Assembly: GCF_014212315.1 (NCBI RefSeq)
Contig: NZ_JACKXE010000001.1
Location: 1-64,000 of the forward strand
Reading direction: 5' to 3'
Origin: Nocardioides luti
GTDB lineage: Bacteria > Actinomycetota > Actinomycetes > Propionibacteriales > Nocardioidaceae
Length of the DNA stretch: 64,000 nt
Part shown: positions 8,675 through 20,100 of the stretch, piece after piece
How the letters are laid out: each line of letters starts with the position of its first letter
Numbering within the stretch: the stretch's first letter is position 1
Notes under the pieces: generated by a model
What the model was told of the DNA's origin: nothing
Seen by the model: only the letters and a program-made list of their open reading frames with translations
Database searches by the model: none
Program-made: the position numbers and the translations under genes

Positions 8675-9850
8675 ATGAAATTCGCCCCTCGACAACGTCC
8701 CCCCGCCCCCCTGCCCGGACTCGTCGGCACCGCGCGCGTCGAGCGCCGGACGCACACCCTGCTGCCGCGCCTGCGGCCCGGCGACCTCGCGGTGCTCGAC
8801 CACCTCGACATGGACCGGGCCACCGCCCAGGGCCTCGTCGACGCCGGCGTGAGCGCCGTGGTCAACGCCTCGCCGATGATCTCCGGGCGCTACGCGAACC
8901 TCGGCCCCGAGGTCCTCGCCGACGCCGGCATCCTGCTGCTCGACGGCGTCGGCGCCCCGGCGCTCGGCGCGATCAAGGACGGCAGCACGGTGCGCGTCCA
9001 CGACGCCACGGTGTACGTCGACGACGAGCCGGTCGCCACCGGCCGGGTCGTCGACGCCGACCTGGTGCGCGCCGAGATGGCCGAGGCCCGCAGCGGCCTC
9101 GCGACCCAGCTCGCGACCTTCACGCACAACAGCGCGGCCTTCCTCCGTCGCGAGGAGGACCTGCTCCTGCACGGGCGGGGCCTGCCCCGCCCCGCCACCC
9201 GGATCGCCGGACGCGCCGCCGTGGTCGTGGTCCGCGGGCACGAGTGGGAGCGCGAGCTCGCCGCGATCCGGCCGTTCCTGCGCGAGCAGGAGCCGGTGCT
9301 GATCGGGGTCGGGCGCGGTGCCGACCTGCTGCGTGCGGCCGGGCACCGGCCCGACCTCGTGGTGCTGGACGCCCGGGCGGAGGAGGCGGACCGCCCCGAC
9401 GCCGCGACCCTGCGGGCGGCCCGCGACGTCGTCGTCCGCGTCGACCGGGGGGCCGACCGCGCCGCGACCGACCAGCTCGAGCGGCTCGGCGTACGCCCCC
9501 TGCGCATCGAGACCGCGGCGACCTGCGAGGACGCGGCGCTGCTGCTGGCCGACGCCGGGCGCGCCTCGGTCATCGTCGGCGTGGGCATGCACGCCACGCT
9601 CGACGAGCTCCTCGACCGCCAGCGCTCCGGCCTGGCCAGCACCTACCTGACCCGGCTCAAGGTCGGGCCGCGGCTGGTCGACGCGACCGCCGTGCCGTAC
9701 CTCTACTCCGGCCGGGTCCGCCCGCGCCACCTCTTCTCCGTGATGCTCGCCGGTCTGGTCGCCCTCGGCGCCGCCGTCGCCGTCACCCCGGTCGGGCACG
9801 AGTGGGCGACGACGCTCGCCGCCGCGCTGTCCGACCTCGTCAACTCGTGA
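8675..9850 (+). CDS. steA: Septation protein SteA (TPPK-like domain, membrane anchored)
   Basis: A 391-aa protein of the family at Rv1697 in M. tuberculosis and SteA in Corynebacterium, where it works with SteB in cytokinesis and control of septal peptidoglycan hydrolysis. The body resembles thiamin pyrophosphokinase-type Rossmann folds (VLIGVGRGADLLRAAGHRPDLVVLDAR). One C-terminal transmembrane helix lies near residues 352-375 (LFSVMLAGLVALGAAVAVTP). Position after recN and just before steB supports the name. Confidence 0.87.
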   Translation: MKFAPRQRPPAPLPGLVGTARVERRTHTLLPRLRPGDLAVLDHLDMDRATAQGLVDAGVSAVVNASPMISGRYANLGPEVLADAGILLLDGVGAPALGAIKDGSTVRVHDATVYVDDEPVATGRVVDADLVRAEMAEARSGLATQLATFTHNSAAFLRREEDLLLHGRGLPRPATRIAGRAAVVVVRGHEWERELAAIRPFLREQEPVLIGVGRGADLLRAAGHRPDLVVLDARAEEADRPDAATLRAARDVVVRVDRGADRAATDQLERLGVRPLRIETAATCEDAALLLADAGRASVIVGVGMHATLDELLDRQRSGLASTYLTRLKVGPRLVDATAVPYLYSGRVRPRHLFSVMLAGLVALGAAVAVTPVGHEWATTLAAALSDLVNS

Positions 9851-9860
9851 GGACCCCGCT

Positions 9861-10721
9861 GTGATCACCTACCGCCACCACATCACCACCCTCGTGGCCG
9901 TCTTCCTGGCCCTCGCCGTCGGCGTCGTGCTCGGGGGCGGCCCCCTGACCGACCTCGGCCGGGAGCCGAGCGTCGCCCCGGCCCGGGCCGGGGCGACCCG
10001 GGACGCCCGTGAGCTCGCCGGCTTCGGCGACGACTTCGCCGCAGCCGGGGCGGCCACGCTCTACGACGACCGGCTGCGCGACCACGCCGTCGCCGTGCTG
10101 ACGCTGCCCGGCGCCGACGACGACGTCGTCGGCGCGCTGACCCAGCAGGTCGAGGAGGCCGGCGGCACGGTGGCCGGGACGTACGCCGCCCGGCCGTCGC
10201 TCGTCGCGCCGGGGGAGAAGTCCCTCGTCGACACCCTCGGCAGCCAGCTGATGACGCAGCTGGGCGACGGTGCGGTGGCGAGCGACGCCTCGACGTACGT
10301 CCGCGCCGGTCAGCTGGCCGGTCTGGCGATGGCCACGGGCGACGTCCCCGCGGACGACGCGAGCTCGGTGCGGCAGAGCCTCGCCGGCGCCGAGCTGCTC
10401 ACCTCGCCCGAGAAGCCGAAGGCGGCCGACCTGGTGCTCGTCGTCCTCGGCACCGCCACGGACGACGCGATCGTGTCCGGGCTGGTCGACGGGCTGGCCG
10501 CGAAGGCGACCGGCGTCGTCGTCGCCGGGGACACCGACTCTGCCGCCTCCGGCGACCTGGCCGGCGTACGCCGTGAGCCGGTCGGGCAGGACGTCGCGAC
10601 CGTCGACGGGGTGGAGGCGCCGCTCGGCCAGGTCACCGCCGTGCTCGCCCTTGCCCGGTCGCTGACCGTGCAGGGCGGATCCTTCGGAGCGTCGGGTTCG
10701 GACGGAGCGGTTCCTCTGGGA

Positions 10722-10724
<3 letters not shown>
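9861..10724 (+). CDS. steB: SteB / MctB-family membrane protein
   Basis: A 287-aa protein of the PF11382 family (Rv1698, annotated as copper channel MctB; SteB in corynebacteria). One N-terminal helix (HHITTLVAVFLALAVGVVLGGG) anchors a mainly extracytoplasmic alpha/beta domain. The GTG start lies 10 bases after steA, so they form a pair. In this position the cell-division role with SteA is at least as likely as copper export; sequence cannot separate the two. It ends in TAG, and that stop is also the first half of the -10 box of pyrG. Confidence 0.86.
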
Positions 10725-12426
<1,702 letters not shown>

Positions 12427-12427
<1 letters not shown>

Positions 12428-12442
12428 GCCGCGGTCGCGGCT
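12427..12442 (+). terminator. Hairpin directly after pyrG
   Basis: agccgcg and cgcggct form a compact stem overlapping the last base of the pyrG stop. It has no U-tract, as is common for actinobacterial terminators, so this is only a plausible terminator. Confidence 0.35.
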
Positions 12443-13024
12443 GATCGGACCAGCGGCTCGGTCGCGCTGACTCCGGTCGGTCGGGCCTGTTCATGGGGGC
12501 GAGGGGCCGCTGCGCGCCCCTGTGGGACCACGCAGGCTCGCCGTGTCGTCGCGCGATGTCGGCGGTCGCGTCACCGTGGGCGTTCAGCGCGACGCCACGC
12601 CTCGTTTTAGCGTGGCTCCCACAGGCCCGCGCAACCGCCCCGCGCCCCAGGGCAGGCCCGACCGCCCGCGGGTCCCGACCTCGCCGCTGCGCGGGTGGGT
12701 GGGATGAGGTGGGTGATCCACCACCCTTCACCTCCCCACAGGGGATGACCGACGGTGCGTGCTGCGCTGGTCGACGGCTGGATGGCGGCGCGGACCGGAC
12801 GGCGCCGGACGGAGTCCGGGCGGCGGAGGGACACGGCGGACGGTGGCTGGGACTGGCCCCCCTGGAGCGACGAAGGAGCGGAAGGGGTGGTTCCCGGCCG
12901 CCGTGTCCCTCCGACGCACGGGCGGAGGCCGGTGCCGGGAGGTCCGGGTCGGCAGCCCCGGAGGGCCGACCGCCCGGAGCCCGGTCGACGGAGGGAGAGC
13001 AGCCGTTGCGCGCCGCCGCGCGCC
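12443..13024 (+). other. Gene-free gap with inverted repeats
   Basis: Nearly 600 bases between the convergent pyrG and pepN genes. I find no open frame with a recognisable protein. It holds several possible secondary structures: ctgtgggaccacgc (12520-12533) against gcgtggctcccacag (12610-12624) with one unpaired base; a gaggtg/cacctc-bounded hairpin around 12705-12735; and a perfect 16-bp inverted repeat at 12824-12839/12898-12913. It may hold bidirectional terminators, a non-coding RNA or a decayed element. Confidence 0.5.
12824..12913. repeat. Perfect 16-bp inverted repeat with 58-base loop
   Basis: cggagggacacggcgg at 12824-12839 is the exact reverse complement of ccgccgtgtccctccg at 12898-12913. 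It lies in the gene-free gap downstream of both pyrG and pepN. The long loop is unlike a simple terminator. Confidence 0.6.
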
Positions 13025-15475
13025 TCAGCCGCGGGCGCGGAGGACTCGCCTGAGGGTGTCGGCGCTGGTGAGGAGCTCGCCGCGGATGGTGGGGTTCTGG
13101 CCGTCGCGGTGGGCGATCTCGAGGGCGCGGTCGAGGTAGGCCTGGTCGGCGGTGCTCGGGGCGGTGGCGCGGATGAGGGAGCCGACCGTGAGCATGCCGC
13201 CCTCGGCGGAGAGCTTCTCGATCTCGTCGAGGTAGCGGTGCGCCCACGGGACGAGGAGCTCGTGCTGGGCGGGGCGCCAGAAGCTCGTGGCGAGCCCGAA
13301 GAGGGGCATCCCGGAGGGGATGGCCTTCTCGTCGTAGATCTGGGCCCAGACCTCGGCCTTGGCCTCGTCGTCGGCGCGGGCCGCCAGGACGCCGAGCGCC
13401 CGGACGAAGGAGTCCGGGTCGGGGTCGCGCTCCTGGAGGGCCTCGACCGCGGCGGCGTCGTAGTCGCCGAGCGCGGAGCGCCGGGCCAGGACCCGCCAGG
13501 TAAGGTCGACGTCGTCGGCGGCGGCCGCGTCGAGGATCGCGAAGTGCTCCTCGGTGCTGGCCGAGGCCGCGAGGGTGCGCAGGGCGGGGGAGCGGTGGTC
13601 GGGCTCCTCGGCCAGCGCGGCGGCGACGTCGGCCAGGCGGGCCAGCTGGGCCGGGATGCTGACCGTGGGGCTCCACTGCTCGGCGGCCTTGAGCGCCATC
13701 TGGAGGAACGGCTCGACCACGCCGGCGCTGCGCTCGACCTCGAGCACGCCCAGGACGCAGGTGAGCAGCTCGTCGGTGGAGAGCTCGCCGTGCTGCAGCA
13801 TGTTCCACGCCGTGGAGACCGCGACGGCGCGCGAGATCGGCTCGGGGAGCCCGCCGGCCGAGGCCAGCATCGTGCGCAGGGACTTCTCGTCGGTGCGGGT
13901 GGCCGCGAAGGTCAGGTCGGAGTCGTTGACGAGGTAGAGGTCCGCCTCGTCGGGCAGCCCCTCGACGGCGGTACGCGGGCCGTCGGTGTCGACGTACGCC
14001 GTGCCGACCTTCTCGAGGGCCTCGCCGGCCTGGCGGTAGACGCCGATCTCGAGGTGGTGCGGGCGGGCGTCGTCGCCGTCGGGGCCGGTCGCGAGGACCT
14101 CCCCGTCGGTGAGCGTCAGGGTGTCGGTGCCGGCGCGGTCGAACCACGCCGTCGTCCAGTCGGACAGGTCGCGACCGGCGGCGTCGCCCACCGCGGACAT
14201 CAGGTCGGCGAGCACGGTGTTGCCCCAGGCGTGCTCGCGGAAGTAGGCGCGCAGGCCCTCGACGAACGCGTCCTCGCCGACCGTCGCGACGAGCTGCTTG
14301 AGGACGCTCTCGCCCTTGACGTAGGTGATCGCGTCGAAGTTCGCCATCGCCTGCGCCACGTTGGGGACGTCGCCGCGGATCGGGTGCGACGCGGGGCCCA
14401 TGTCGGCGGCGTACCCGGTGAGCTTGGACTGCGCGAGGAAGGTCGACCAGCCGTCGATGAACGGCGTCGCGTTGACGCTGGCCCAGGTGGCCGCCCACGA
14501 GGCGAAGGCCTCATTGAGCCAGAGGTCGTCCCACCACTGCATGGTGACGAGGTCGCCGAACCACATGTGCGCCATCTCGTGCAGCAGCACCGAGGCGACG
14601 ACGGCCTTCTGGCCGTGGGTGGGCTCGGAGCGGAAGAGCACGCTGTCGGTCCAGGTGACGCAGCCCCAGTTCTCCATCGCGCCGCCCATGTTGGGCACGA
14701 AGACCTGGTCGTAGCGGCGCTGCGGGAACGGCTGCGCGAAGCGCTCGCCGAAGAACGCGAGGCCGTTCGCGGTGTGGTCGAAGAGGTCCTGGGCGTCCCG
14801 CTCGAGGAAGGGCCGCAGCGACTGGCGGCAGTAGAGGCCGAGGCTGTGGTCGCCGCGCTCCTCGCGGATCTCGTGGAACGGCCCGGCGTTCACGACCACG
14901 ACGTACGTCGACAGCGGGGGCGTGTCCGGGTAGGTCCAGACCCGGCCGCCGTCGGGCGCGTCCTCGACCGAGGTCGGGCCGTTGTTGCTGGTGACCGTCC
15001 AGGTCTCCGGGGCGGAGACGGTGAACGCGTGCGGGGCCTTGAGGTCGGGCTGGTCGAAGCAGGCCCAGGCGCGGCGGGCGTCGTCGGCCTCGAAGGACGT
15101 CCAGACGTAGACGAGCTTGTCCGAGGGGTCCACCGAGCGCAGGATGCCGTTGCCCGAGCCGGTGTCGGACTGGGCGGCGGCGACGACGAGGACGTTCTCG
15201 GCGGCCAGGTCGGGCAGCAGGATCCGGCCCCCGCTGACGGTGGCGAGGTCGAGCTCGCGGCCGTTGAGGGTGGCGGAGCGGACGTCGGCGACGCAGTCGA
15301 CGAAGGTGCTGGCGCCCGGCGTGTGGCAGCGGAACGTGATCGTCGAGACGGACTCCAGGACCTCGCCCTCGAAGAGCCCGCGCAGGTCCACCGCGATGTC
15401 GTAGCGGTCGACGGCGAGCAGAGCGGTGCGCTCCTCGGCCTCGGTGCGGGTCAGGCTCAGCGTGGTGTCGCTCAT
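13025..15475 (-). CDS. pepN: Aminopeptidase N (M1 family)
   Basis: An 816-aa M1 zinc aminopeptidase that removes N-terminal residues from peptides in the cytosol. The GGAMENWG exopeptidase motif is at about 264-271. The zinc site is HEMAH at 299-303 with the third ligand E322 in WLNEAFASW. A long ERAP1_C-like helical domain fills the C-terminal half. Length fits actinobacterial PepN (about 850 aa). No signal peptide. It is divergent from the Nudix gene and separates pyrG from the Nudix and xerD genes that are adjacent in mycobacteria. Confidence 0.95.
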   Translation of the reverse strand: MSDTTLSLTRTEAEERTALLAVDRYDIAVDLRGLFEGEVLESVSTITFRCHTPGASTFVDCVADVRSATLNGRELDLATVSGGRILLPDLAAENVLVVAAAQSDTGSGNGILRSVDPSDKLVYVWTSFEADDARRAWACFDQPDLKAPHAFTVSAPETWTVTSNNGPTSVEDAPDGGRVWTYPDTPPLSTYVVVVNAGPFHEIREERGDHSLGLYCRQSLRPFLERDAQDLFDHTANGLAFFGERFAQPFPQRRYDQVFVPNMGGAMENWGCVTWTDSVLFRSEPTHGQKAVVASVLLHEMAHMWFGDLVTMQWWDDLWLNEAFASWAATWASVNATPFIDGWSTFLAQSKLTGYAADMGPASHPIRGDVPNVAQAMANFDAITYVKGESVLKQLVATVGEDAFVEGLRAYFREHAWGNTVLADLMSAVGDAAGRDLSDWTTAWFDRAGTDTLTLTDGEVLATGPDGDDARPHHLEIGVYRQAGEALEKVGTAYVDTDGPRTAVEGLPDEADLYLVNDSDLTFAATRTDEKSLRTMLASAGGLPEPISRAVAVSTAWNMLQHGELSTDELLTCVLGVLEVERSAGVVEPFLQMALKAAEQWSPTVSIPAQLARLADVAAALAEEPDHRSPALRTLAASASTEEHFAILDAAAADDVDLTWRVLARRSALGDYDAAAVEALQERDPDPDSFVRALGVLAARADDEAKAEVWAQIYDEKAIPSGMPLFGLATSFWRPAQHELLVPWAHRYLDEIEKLSAEGGMLTVGSLIRATAPSTADQAYLDRALEIAHRDGQNPTIRGELLTSADTLRRVLRARG

Positions 15476-15535
15476 CGGTGTCCCCTTCGTCCCGACGGGC
15501 CGTCCGATCGGTCCCGTCGCGTTCGGCGGCCACGG

Positions 15536-15548
15536 TAGCGTCACCGCC
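15536..15548 (+). promoter_or_regulatory. Near-leaderless -10 element of the Nudix gene
   Basis: TAGCGT (15536-15541), seven bases, then ATG 15549. No Shine-Dalgarno-like purine run lies between, which supports leaderless translation. Confidence 0.5.
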
Positions 15549-16169
15549 ATGGCGACGCCCCCCGACACCTCGCGCGACGGCGCCACGCCGGTCCTCGCGG
15601 ACAGCCCCGAGTCCTGGCCGGTCGTGTCGTCGACCGACCTGCACCGCGACGGGTGGGTGATGGCCCTCCGGGCCGATCTCGTACGTCGTCCCGGCTCGTC
15701 CGACGAGGAGCCGTTCCGCCGGCTGGTCCTGGAGCACCCGGGCGCCTGCATCGTGCTGGCGCTCGACGAGGACGACCGGGTGCTGTGCCTCGAGCAGTAC
15801 CGCCACCCGGCGCAGCGTCGCTTCGTCGAGCTGCCCGCCGGGCTCATCGACCAGGAGGGCGAGGACCCGGTCGAGGTCGCCCGCCGGGAGCTGCGCGAGG
15901 AGGCGGGGCTCGAGGCCGGGCAGTGGACGCACCTGACCTCGACGTACTCCTCGCCCGGCATCATCGCCGAGCTCATGCACTTCTACCTGGCCCGGGACCT
16001 GACCCCGGTCGGGCGCGGCGACTTCGTGCTGGAGCACGAGGAGGCCGACATGGAGACCTTCTGGGTGCCGTTCGCCGACCTGCACGCCGCCGTGCTCGCC
16101 GGAGACGTGGGCGACGCGCCGGTGGTGCTCGCGGTGCTGCTGGCCGCGGCACGCGGTCTCGTGGGGTGA
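15549..16169 (+). CDS. Nudix hydrolase, ADP-ribose pyrophosphatase type
   Basis: A 206-aa Nudix protein with the box GLIDQEGEDPVEVARRELREEAG (Gx5Ex7REUxEExGU pattern), plus the upstream CLEQYRHPAQRRFVELPAG segment typical of ADP-ribose pyrophosphatases. It probably splits ADP-ribose into AMP and ribose 5-phosphate. M. tuberculosis Rv1700, between pyrG and xerD, is the positional counterpart. ATG 15549 is chosen because the reading frame upstream is not conserved-looking and a -10 box sits just before it. Confidence 0.9.
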   Translation: MATPPDTSRDGATPVLADSPESWPVVSSTDLHRDGWVMALRADLVRRPGSSDEEPFRRLVLEHPGACIVLALDEDDRVLCLEQYRHPAQRRFVELPAGLIDQEGEDPVEVARRELREEAGLEAGQWTHLTSTYSSPGIIAELMHFYLARDLTPVGRGDFVLEHEEADMETFWVPFADLHAAVLAGDVGDAPVVLAVLLAAARGLVG

Positions 16170-16245
16170 CACTGGTCCCGATCGCGTGTGCGCGGGCGTC
16201 CGATGTGGCACCGTGAGCGCACTCAGGGAAACGGGGAGCACGGGG

Positions 16246-17148
16246 TTGAAGGTCACGTTCTGCGGCGTCCGGGGATCGACGCCCGCGCCGGGTTCGGCGT
16301 TCGTCCGCTACGGCGGCCAGACGTCCTGCGTCGCCGTCTCGCTGGGTGACGACGCCCCGCACCTGCTGCTCGACGCCGGCACCGGCCTGATCGCCGTCAC
16401 CCCGCTGCTCGGCGGCGAGCCCTTCGACGGCTCGATCCTGCTGGGGCACCTGCACTGGGACCACACCCACGGCATGCCGTTCTTCGCCGGCGGCACCGCG
16501 CTGGGCAGCCGCGTCGCGATCCACATCCCCGAGCAGGGCGACTCGGCCGAGTCCGTCCTGGAGCGCGCCGTCTCGCCGCCGCACTTCCCGATCGTGCCGT
16601 CGCAGCTCGGGCCCGGCTGGTCGTTCACCGGGCTGCCGGAGGGCACGCACGCCCTCGAGGGGTACGACGTGCTGGCCCGCGAGATCCCGCACAAGGGCGG
16701 CCGCGCCTTCGGCTACCGCGTCGCGCACGGCGGCGCGTCGCTGGCCTACCTCTCCGACCACAGCCCGACCTCGGTCGGGCCCGGCCCGGACGACCTGGGG
16801 GAGCGGCACGAGTCCGCCCTCGCGCTGGCCGACGGCGTCGACGTGCTGATCCACGACTCGCAGCACCTGCAGGCGCAGTTCCCCGACGTGCAATTCCTCG
16901 GCCACGCGAGCGTCGAGTACGGCGTGCAGCTCGCCCGGGAGGCCGGCGCGAAGGCCTACGCGCTGTTCCACCACGACCCCCAGCGCACCGACGACGAGGT
17001 CGACGCGATCCTCGAGCACGCGCGGGGCCTCGCCGGCGACGACCTGGCCGTCGTGGCGGCGTACGAAGGCCTGGTGCTGGACCTCACCGTGCCGATCGAC
17101 CAGCACACGGAGGGAGCGTCGGGTGCCCCTGCAGTGCGGTTCCTGTAA
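16246..17148 (+). CDS. Metallo-beta-lactamase fold hydrolase (possible phosphodiesterase)
   Basis: A 300-aa MBL-fold enzyme with metal motif HLHWDH (residues 68-73) and later ligands in YLSDHSP, IHDSQH and FHHDP. The N-terminus LKVTFCGVRGSTPAPG belongs to the RNase Z/PhnP-like branch, which cleaves phosphodiester bonds in RNA or cyclic nucleotides. The start is TTG 16246, preceded by a purine-rich ggggag; GTG 16213 would add 11 residues. Its last 26 bases overlap the start of the adenylate cyclase-like gene, so the two are translationally coupled. That makes a cyclic-nucleotide substrate attractive, but this is inference. Confidence 0.85.
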   Translation: MKVTFCGVRGSTPAPGSAFVRYGGQTSCVAVSLGDDAPHLLLDAGTGLIAVTPLLGGEPFDGSILLGHLHWDHTHGMPFFAGGTALGSRVAIHIPEQGDSAESVLERAVSPPHFPIVPSQLGPGWSFTGLPEGTHALEGYDVLAREIPHKGGRAFGYRVAHGGASLAYLSDHSPTSVGPGPDDLGERHESALALADGVDVLIHDSQHLQAQFPDVQFLGHASVEYGVQLAREAGAKAYALFHHDPQRTDDEVDAILEHARGLAGDDLAVVAAYEGLVLDLTVPIDQHTEGASGAPAVRFL

Positions 17149-20100
17149 CGCGCAGAGCCCGGACGGCGCCAAGTTCTGCCTCGAGTGCGGCTCGCCGCTC
17201 GCCCGCCGCTGCCCCTCGTGCGGCACCCCGGACGCCGGTGGCAAGTTCTGCATCGAGTGCGGGACGCCGATGGCCGCCGCTGCGACCGCCGCGGCCCCGG
17301 CCGCCACGTCGTCCCAGCCGGTCTCCGAACGGCGCACCACGACCGTCCTCTTCGGTGACCTGGTGTCGTTCACGACGCTGTCGGAGTCGCGCGACCCCGA
17401 GGAGGTCCGCGAGCTGCTGAGCGCCTACTTCGCCACGGCGCGCACCGTCGTGGGCCGCTACGGCGGGACGATCGAGAAGTTCATCGGCGACGCCGTGATG
17501 GCGGTCTGGGGCGTGCCGGTCTCCCACGAGGACGACGCCGAGCGGGCCGTGCGCGCCGGGCTCGACCTCGTCGCCGCGGTCGCCGAGCTCGGCGAGTCCG
17601 TCGGCGCCCCCGAGCTGGCGATGCGGGTCGGGATCGTGACCGGGTCGGTCGCGGTCACCCTCGGCGCGGTCAACGAGGGCATGGTGGCCGGCGACGCGGT
17701 GAACACCGCGGCCCGGGTGCAGACGGCCGCCGACCCCGGCACGGTCTGGGTCGACCAGGAGACCTACGGGCTCACGTCCGCGGCGGTGGCCTTCAGCGAC
17801 CGGGGCGAGCACGCCCTCAAGGGCAAGGCCGAGCCGGTCCGCCTGTTCCGCGCCGACGCGGTCGTCGCGGCGGTCGGCGGCGCGCAGCGCGTCGACGGCC
17901 TCGAGGCGCCGATGGTCGGGCGGGACCGCGAGCTGCGCCGGGTCAAGGACCTCTTCCACGCCACCCAGGAGGACGGTCGCGCCCGGATCGCGCTCGTCAC
18001 CGGCGAGGCCGGGCTCGGGAAGAGCCGGCTGGGCTGGGAGTTCGAGAAGTACGTCGACGGTCTCAACGACGAGTTCCGTTGGCACCGGGGCCGCTGCCTG
18101 TCCTACGGCGACGGCGTGGCCTTCTGGGCCTTCGCCGAGATGGTCCGCTCGCGCCTGGGGATCCTCGAGGGCGACGAGGCCGGCGAGGTCGACCGCAAGC
18201 TCCGCGCCGGCGTCGAGGCCGTCTGCGCCACCCCGAGCGAGGCGGCCTGGCTGACCCCGCGGATCGCGGCGCTGCTCGGCAGCGGCGCCGGCACCTTTGA
18301 CCGGACCGACCTGTTCGCCTCGTGGACGACCTTCCTCGAGCGGGTCGGCGGCGACCTCCCGGTCGTGCTGCTCTTCGAGGACTTCCAGCACGCCGACACC
18401 GGCCTGCTCGACCTCGTCGAGCACCTGCTCGAGACGATCCGGGCGCGCCTCTACGTCCTCACCTTCACCCGCCCCGAGCTCCTCGAGCGCCGCCCCACCC
18501 TGGCCGCCAGCCGCCGCGCCACGCTCGTCGACCTGCCGCCGCTCGGCGATGAGGCGATGAGCGTGCTGCTCGACGGGCTGGTCGCCGACCTGCCGTCCCG
18601 GGCCCGCCAGGCCCTCGTGTCGCGCGCCGCCGGCGTCCCGTTGTACGCCGTGGAGACGGTGCGCTCGCTGATCGACCGTGACGCCGTGGTGGCGCGCGAG
18701 GGCCGCTACGTCTTCGTCGACCACGACCACGCCCGGGTCGACCTCGACCAGCTGCAGGCGCCGACGAGCCTGCAGACGCTGATCGCCGCCCGCCTGGACA
18801 CGCTCACCCCGCAGGAGCGCCGGGTCGTCCAGGACGCCAGCGTCCTCGGCCTGACCTTCCGGCTGTCGGCCCTCGAGGCGCTGTCGGGCCTCGGCGCCCA
18901 CGAGCTGGACGCACCGCTCGCCGGCCTGGTCCGCAAGGGCGTGCTCGGCACCCAGAACGACCCCCGCTCACCCGAGCTCGGGCAGTACCGCTTCGTCCAG
19001 GCGATCGTCCGCGAGGTCGCCTACAGCACCCTGGCCCGCAAGGACCGGCGGCTGCTGCACCTGGCCGCGGCCGACCACCTCGAGCAGGAGGAGGCGGCCG
19101 AGTCGCTGGCGGGCGTGATCGCCCAGCAGCTGCTGGACGCGCTCGAGGCCAGCAGCGCCGACGACCCCGACCGTCAGGTCGTCACCGACCGGGCGCGCGG
19201 GCTGCTGGTCGCGGCCGCGCAGCGCGCCCAGTCGCTCGGCTCGCAGGACGAGGCGCTGCGCCAGCTCCTCGCCGCGATCGCCCTGCACCCGCTGCCCGAG
19301 GAGGACGCCCGCCTCCACCTGCTGGCCTGCCAGGCCGCCTTCCACGCCGGCCTCCCCGGTCAGGCGGAGGAGCTCTCGACGCGCGCGGCCGTCCTCGGCC
19401 GTGAGGTGGGGGATGCGTCGGCCGCGGCCTCCGCGCTGGTCTACCTCGCCCGCACCCGGATCCAGCAGGGTCGCCCGCGCGAGGCCGGGCAGGCCGCCGA
19501 CGAGGGGATCGAGCTGGTCGACGGCACCGAGGACCGCGCCGGCCGGGGGGTCGAGATCGAGCTGCTGATGGCGCGCGGTGCCAGCAGCCGGGCCCTGGGG
19601 GACTACGCCCAGCAGCAGGCGGCGACGCTCCGGCTGCTACCCCTCGCCGACGACTTCCGTGACCCCGCGCTGCGGGTCCGGGCGCTCAACGCGCTGGGCC
19701 TGATGCTGACCGACCTGCGCAGCCCCACGGCGTACCTCGCCGTGCTGGAGCGGGCGGTGAAGATCGCCCGCGAGGAGCGGCTGCTCGGCGAGCTGCTGCG
19801 CTCGCTCAACAACATGATCTCCGAGACCTACACCGAGGACCTGGCCGCCGCCGCCGAGATCGCCGCCGAGGCGGTGGTCGTCGCCCGGCAGGTCGGCGAG
19901 AGCCAGCAGACCGAGCACGGCCTGATCAACGCCGGCTTCACGTGGTGGCTGCGCGGCGACTGGGACGAGGCGCACGCACACCTCCGGGAGTGGCTGGACG
20001 GCCACGAGCCGACCGCGATGGCCAGCACCCTGCGGCTGATCCAGGCGTTCGTGCTGACGGCCCGCGGTGAGCCGCTGCCCGACGGGCGGCTCGCCGACTC

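Noticed and set aside
12493..13053. Plus-strand open frame of 186 codons in the pyrG-pepN gap
   Set aside because: Low complexity, no SD, no family resemblance, and it runs into the pepN 3' end. More likely non-coding.
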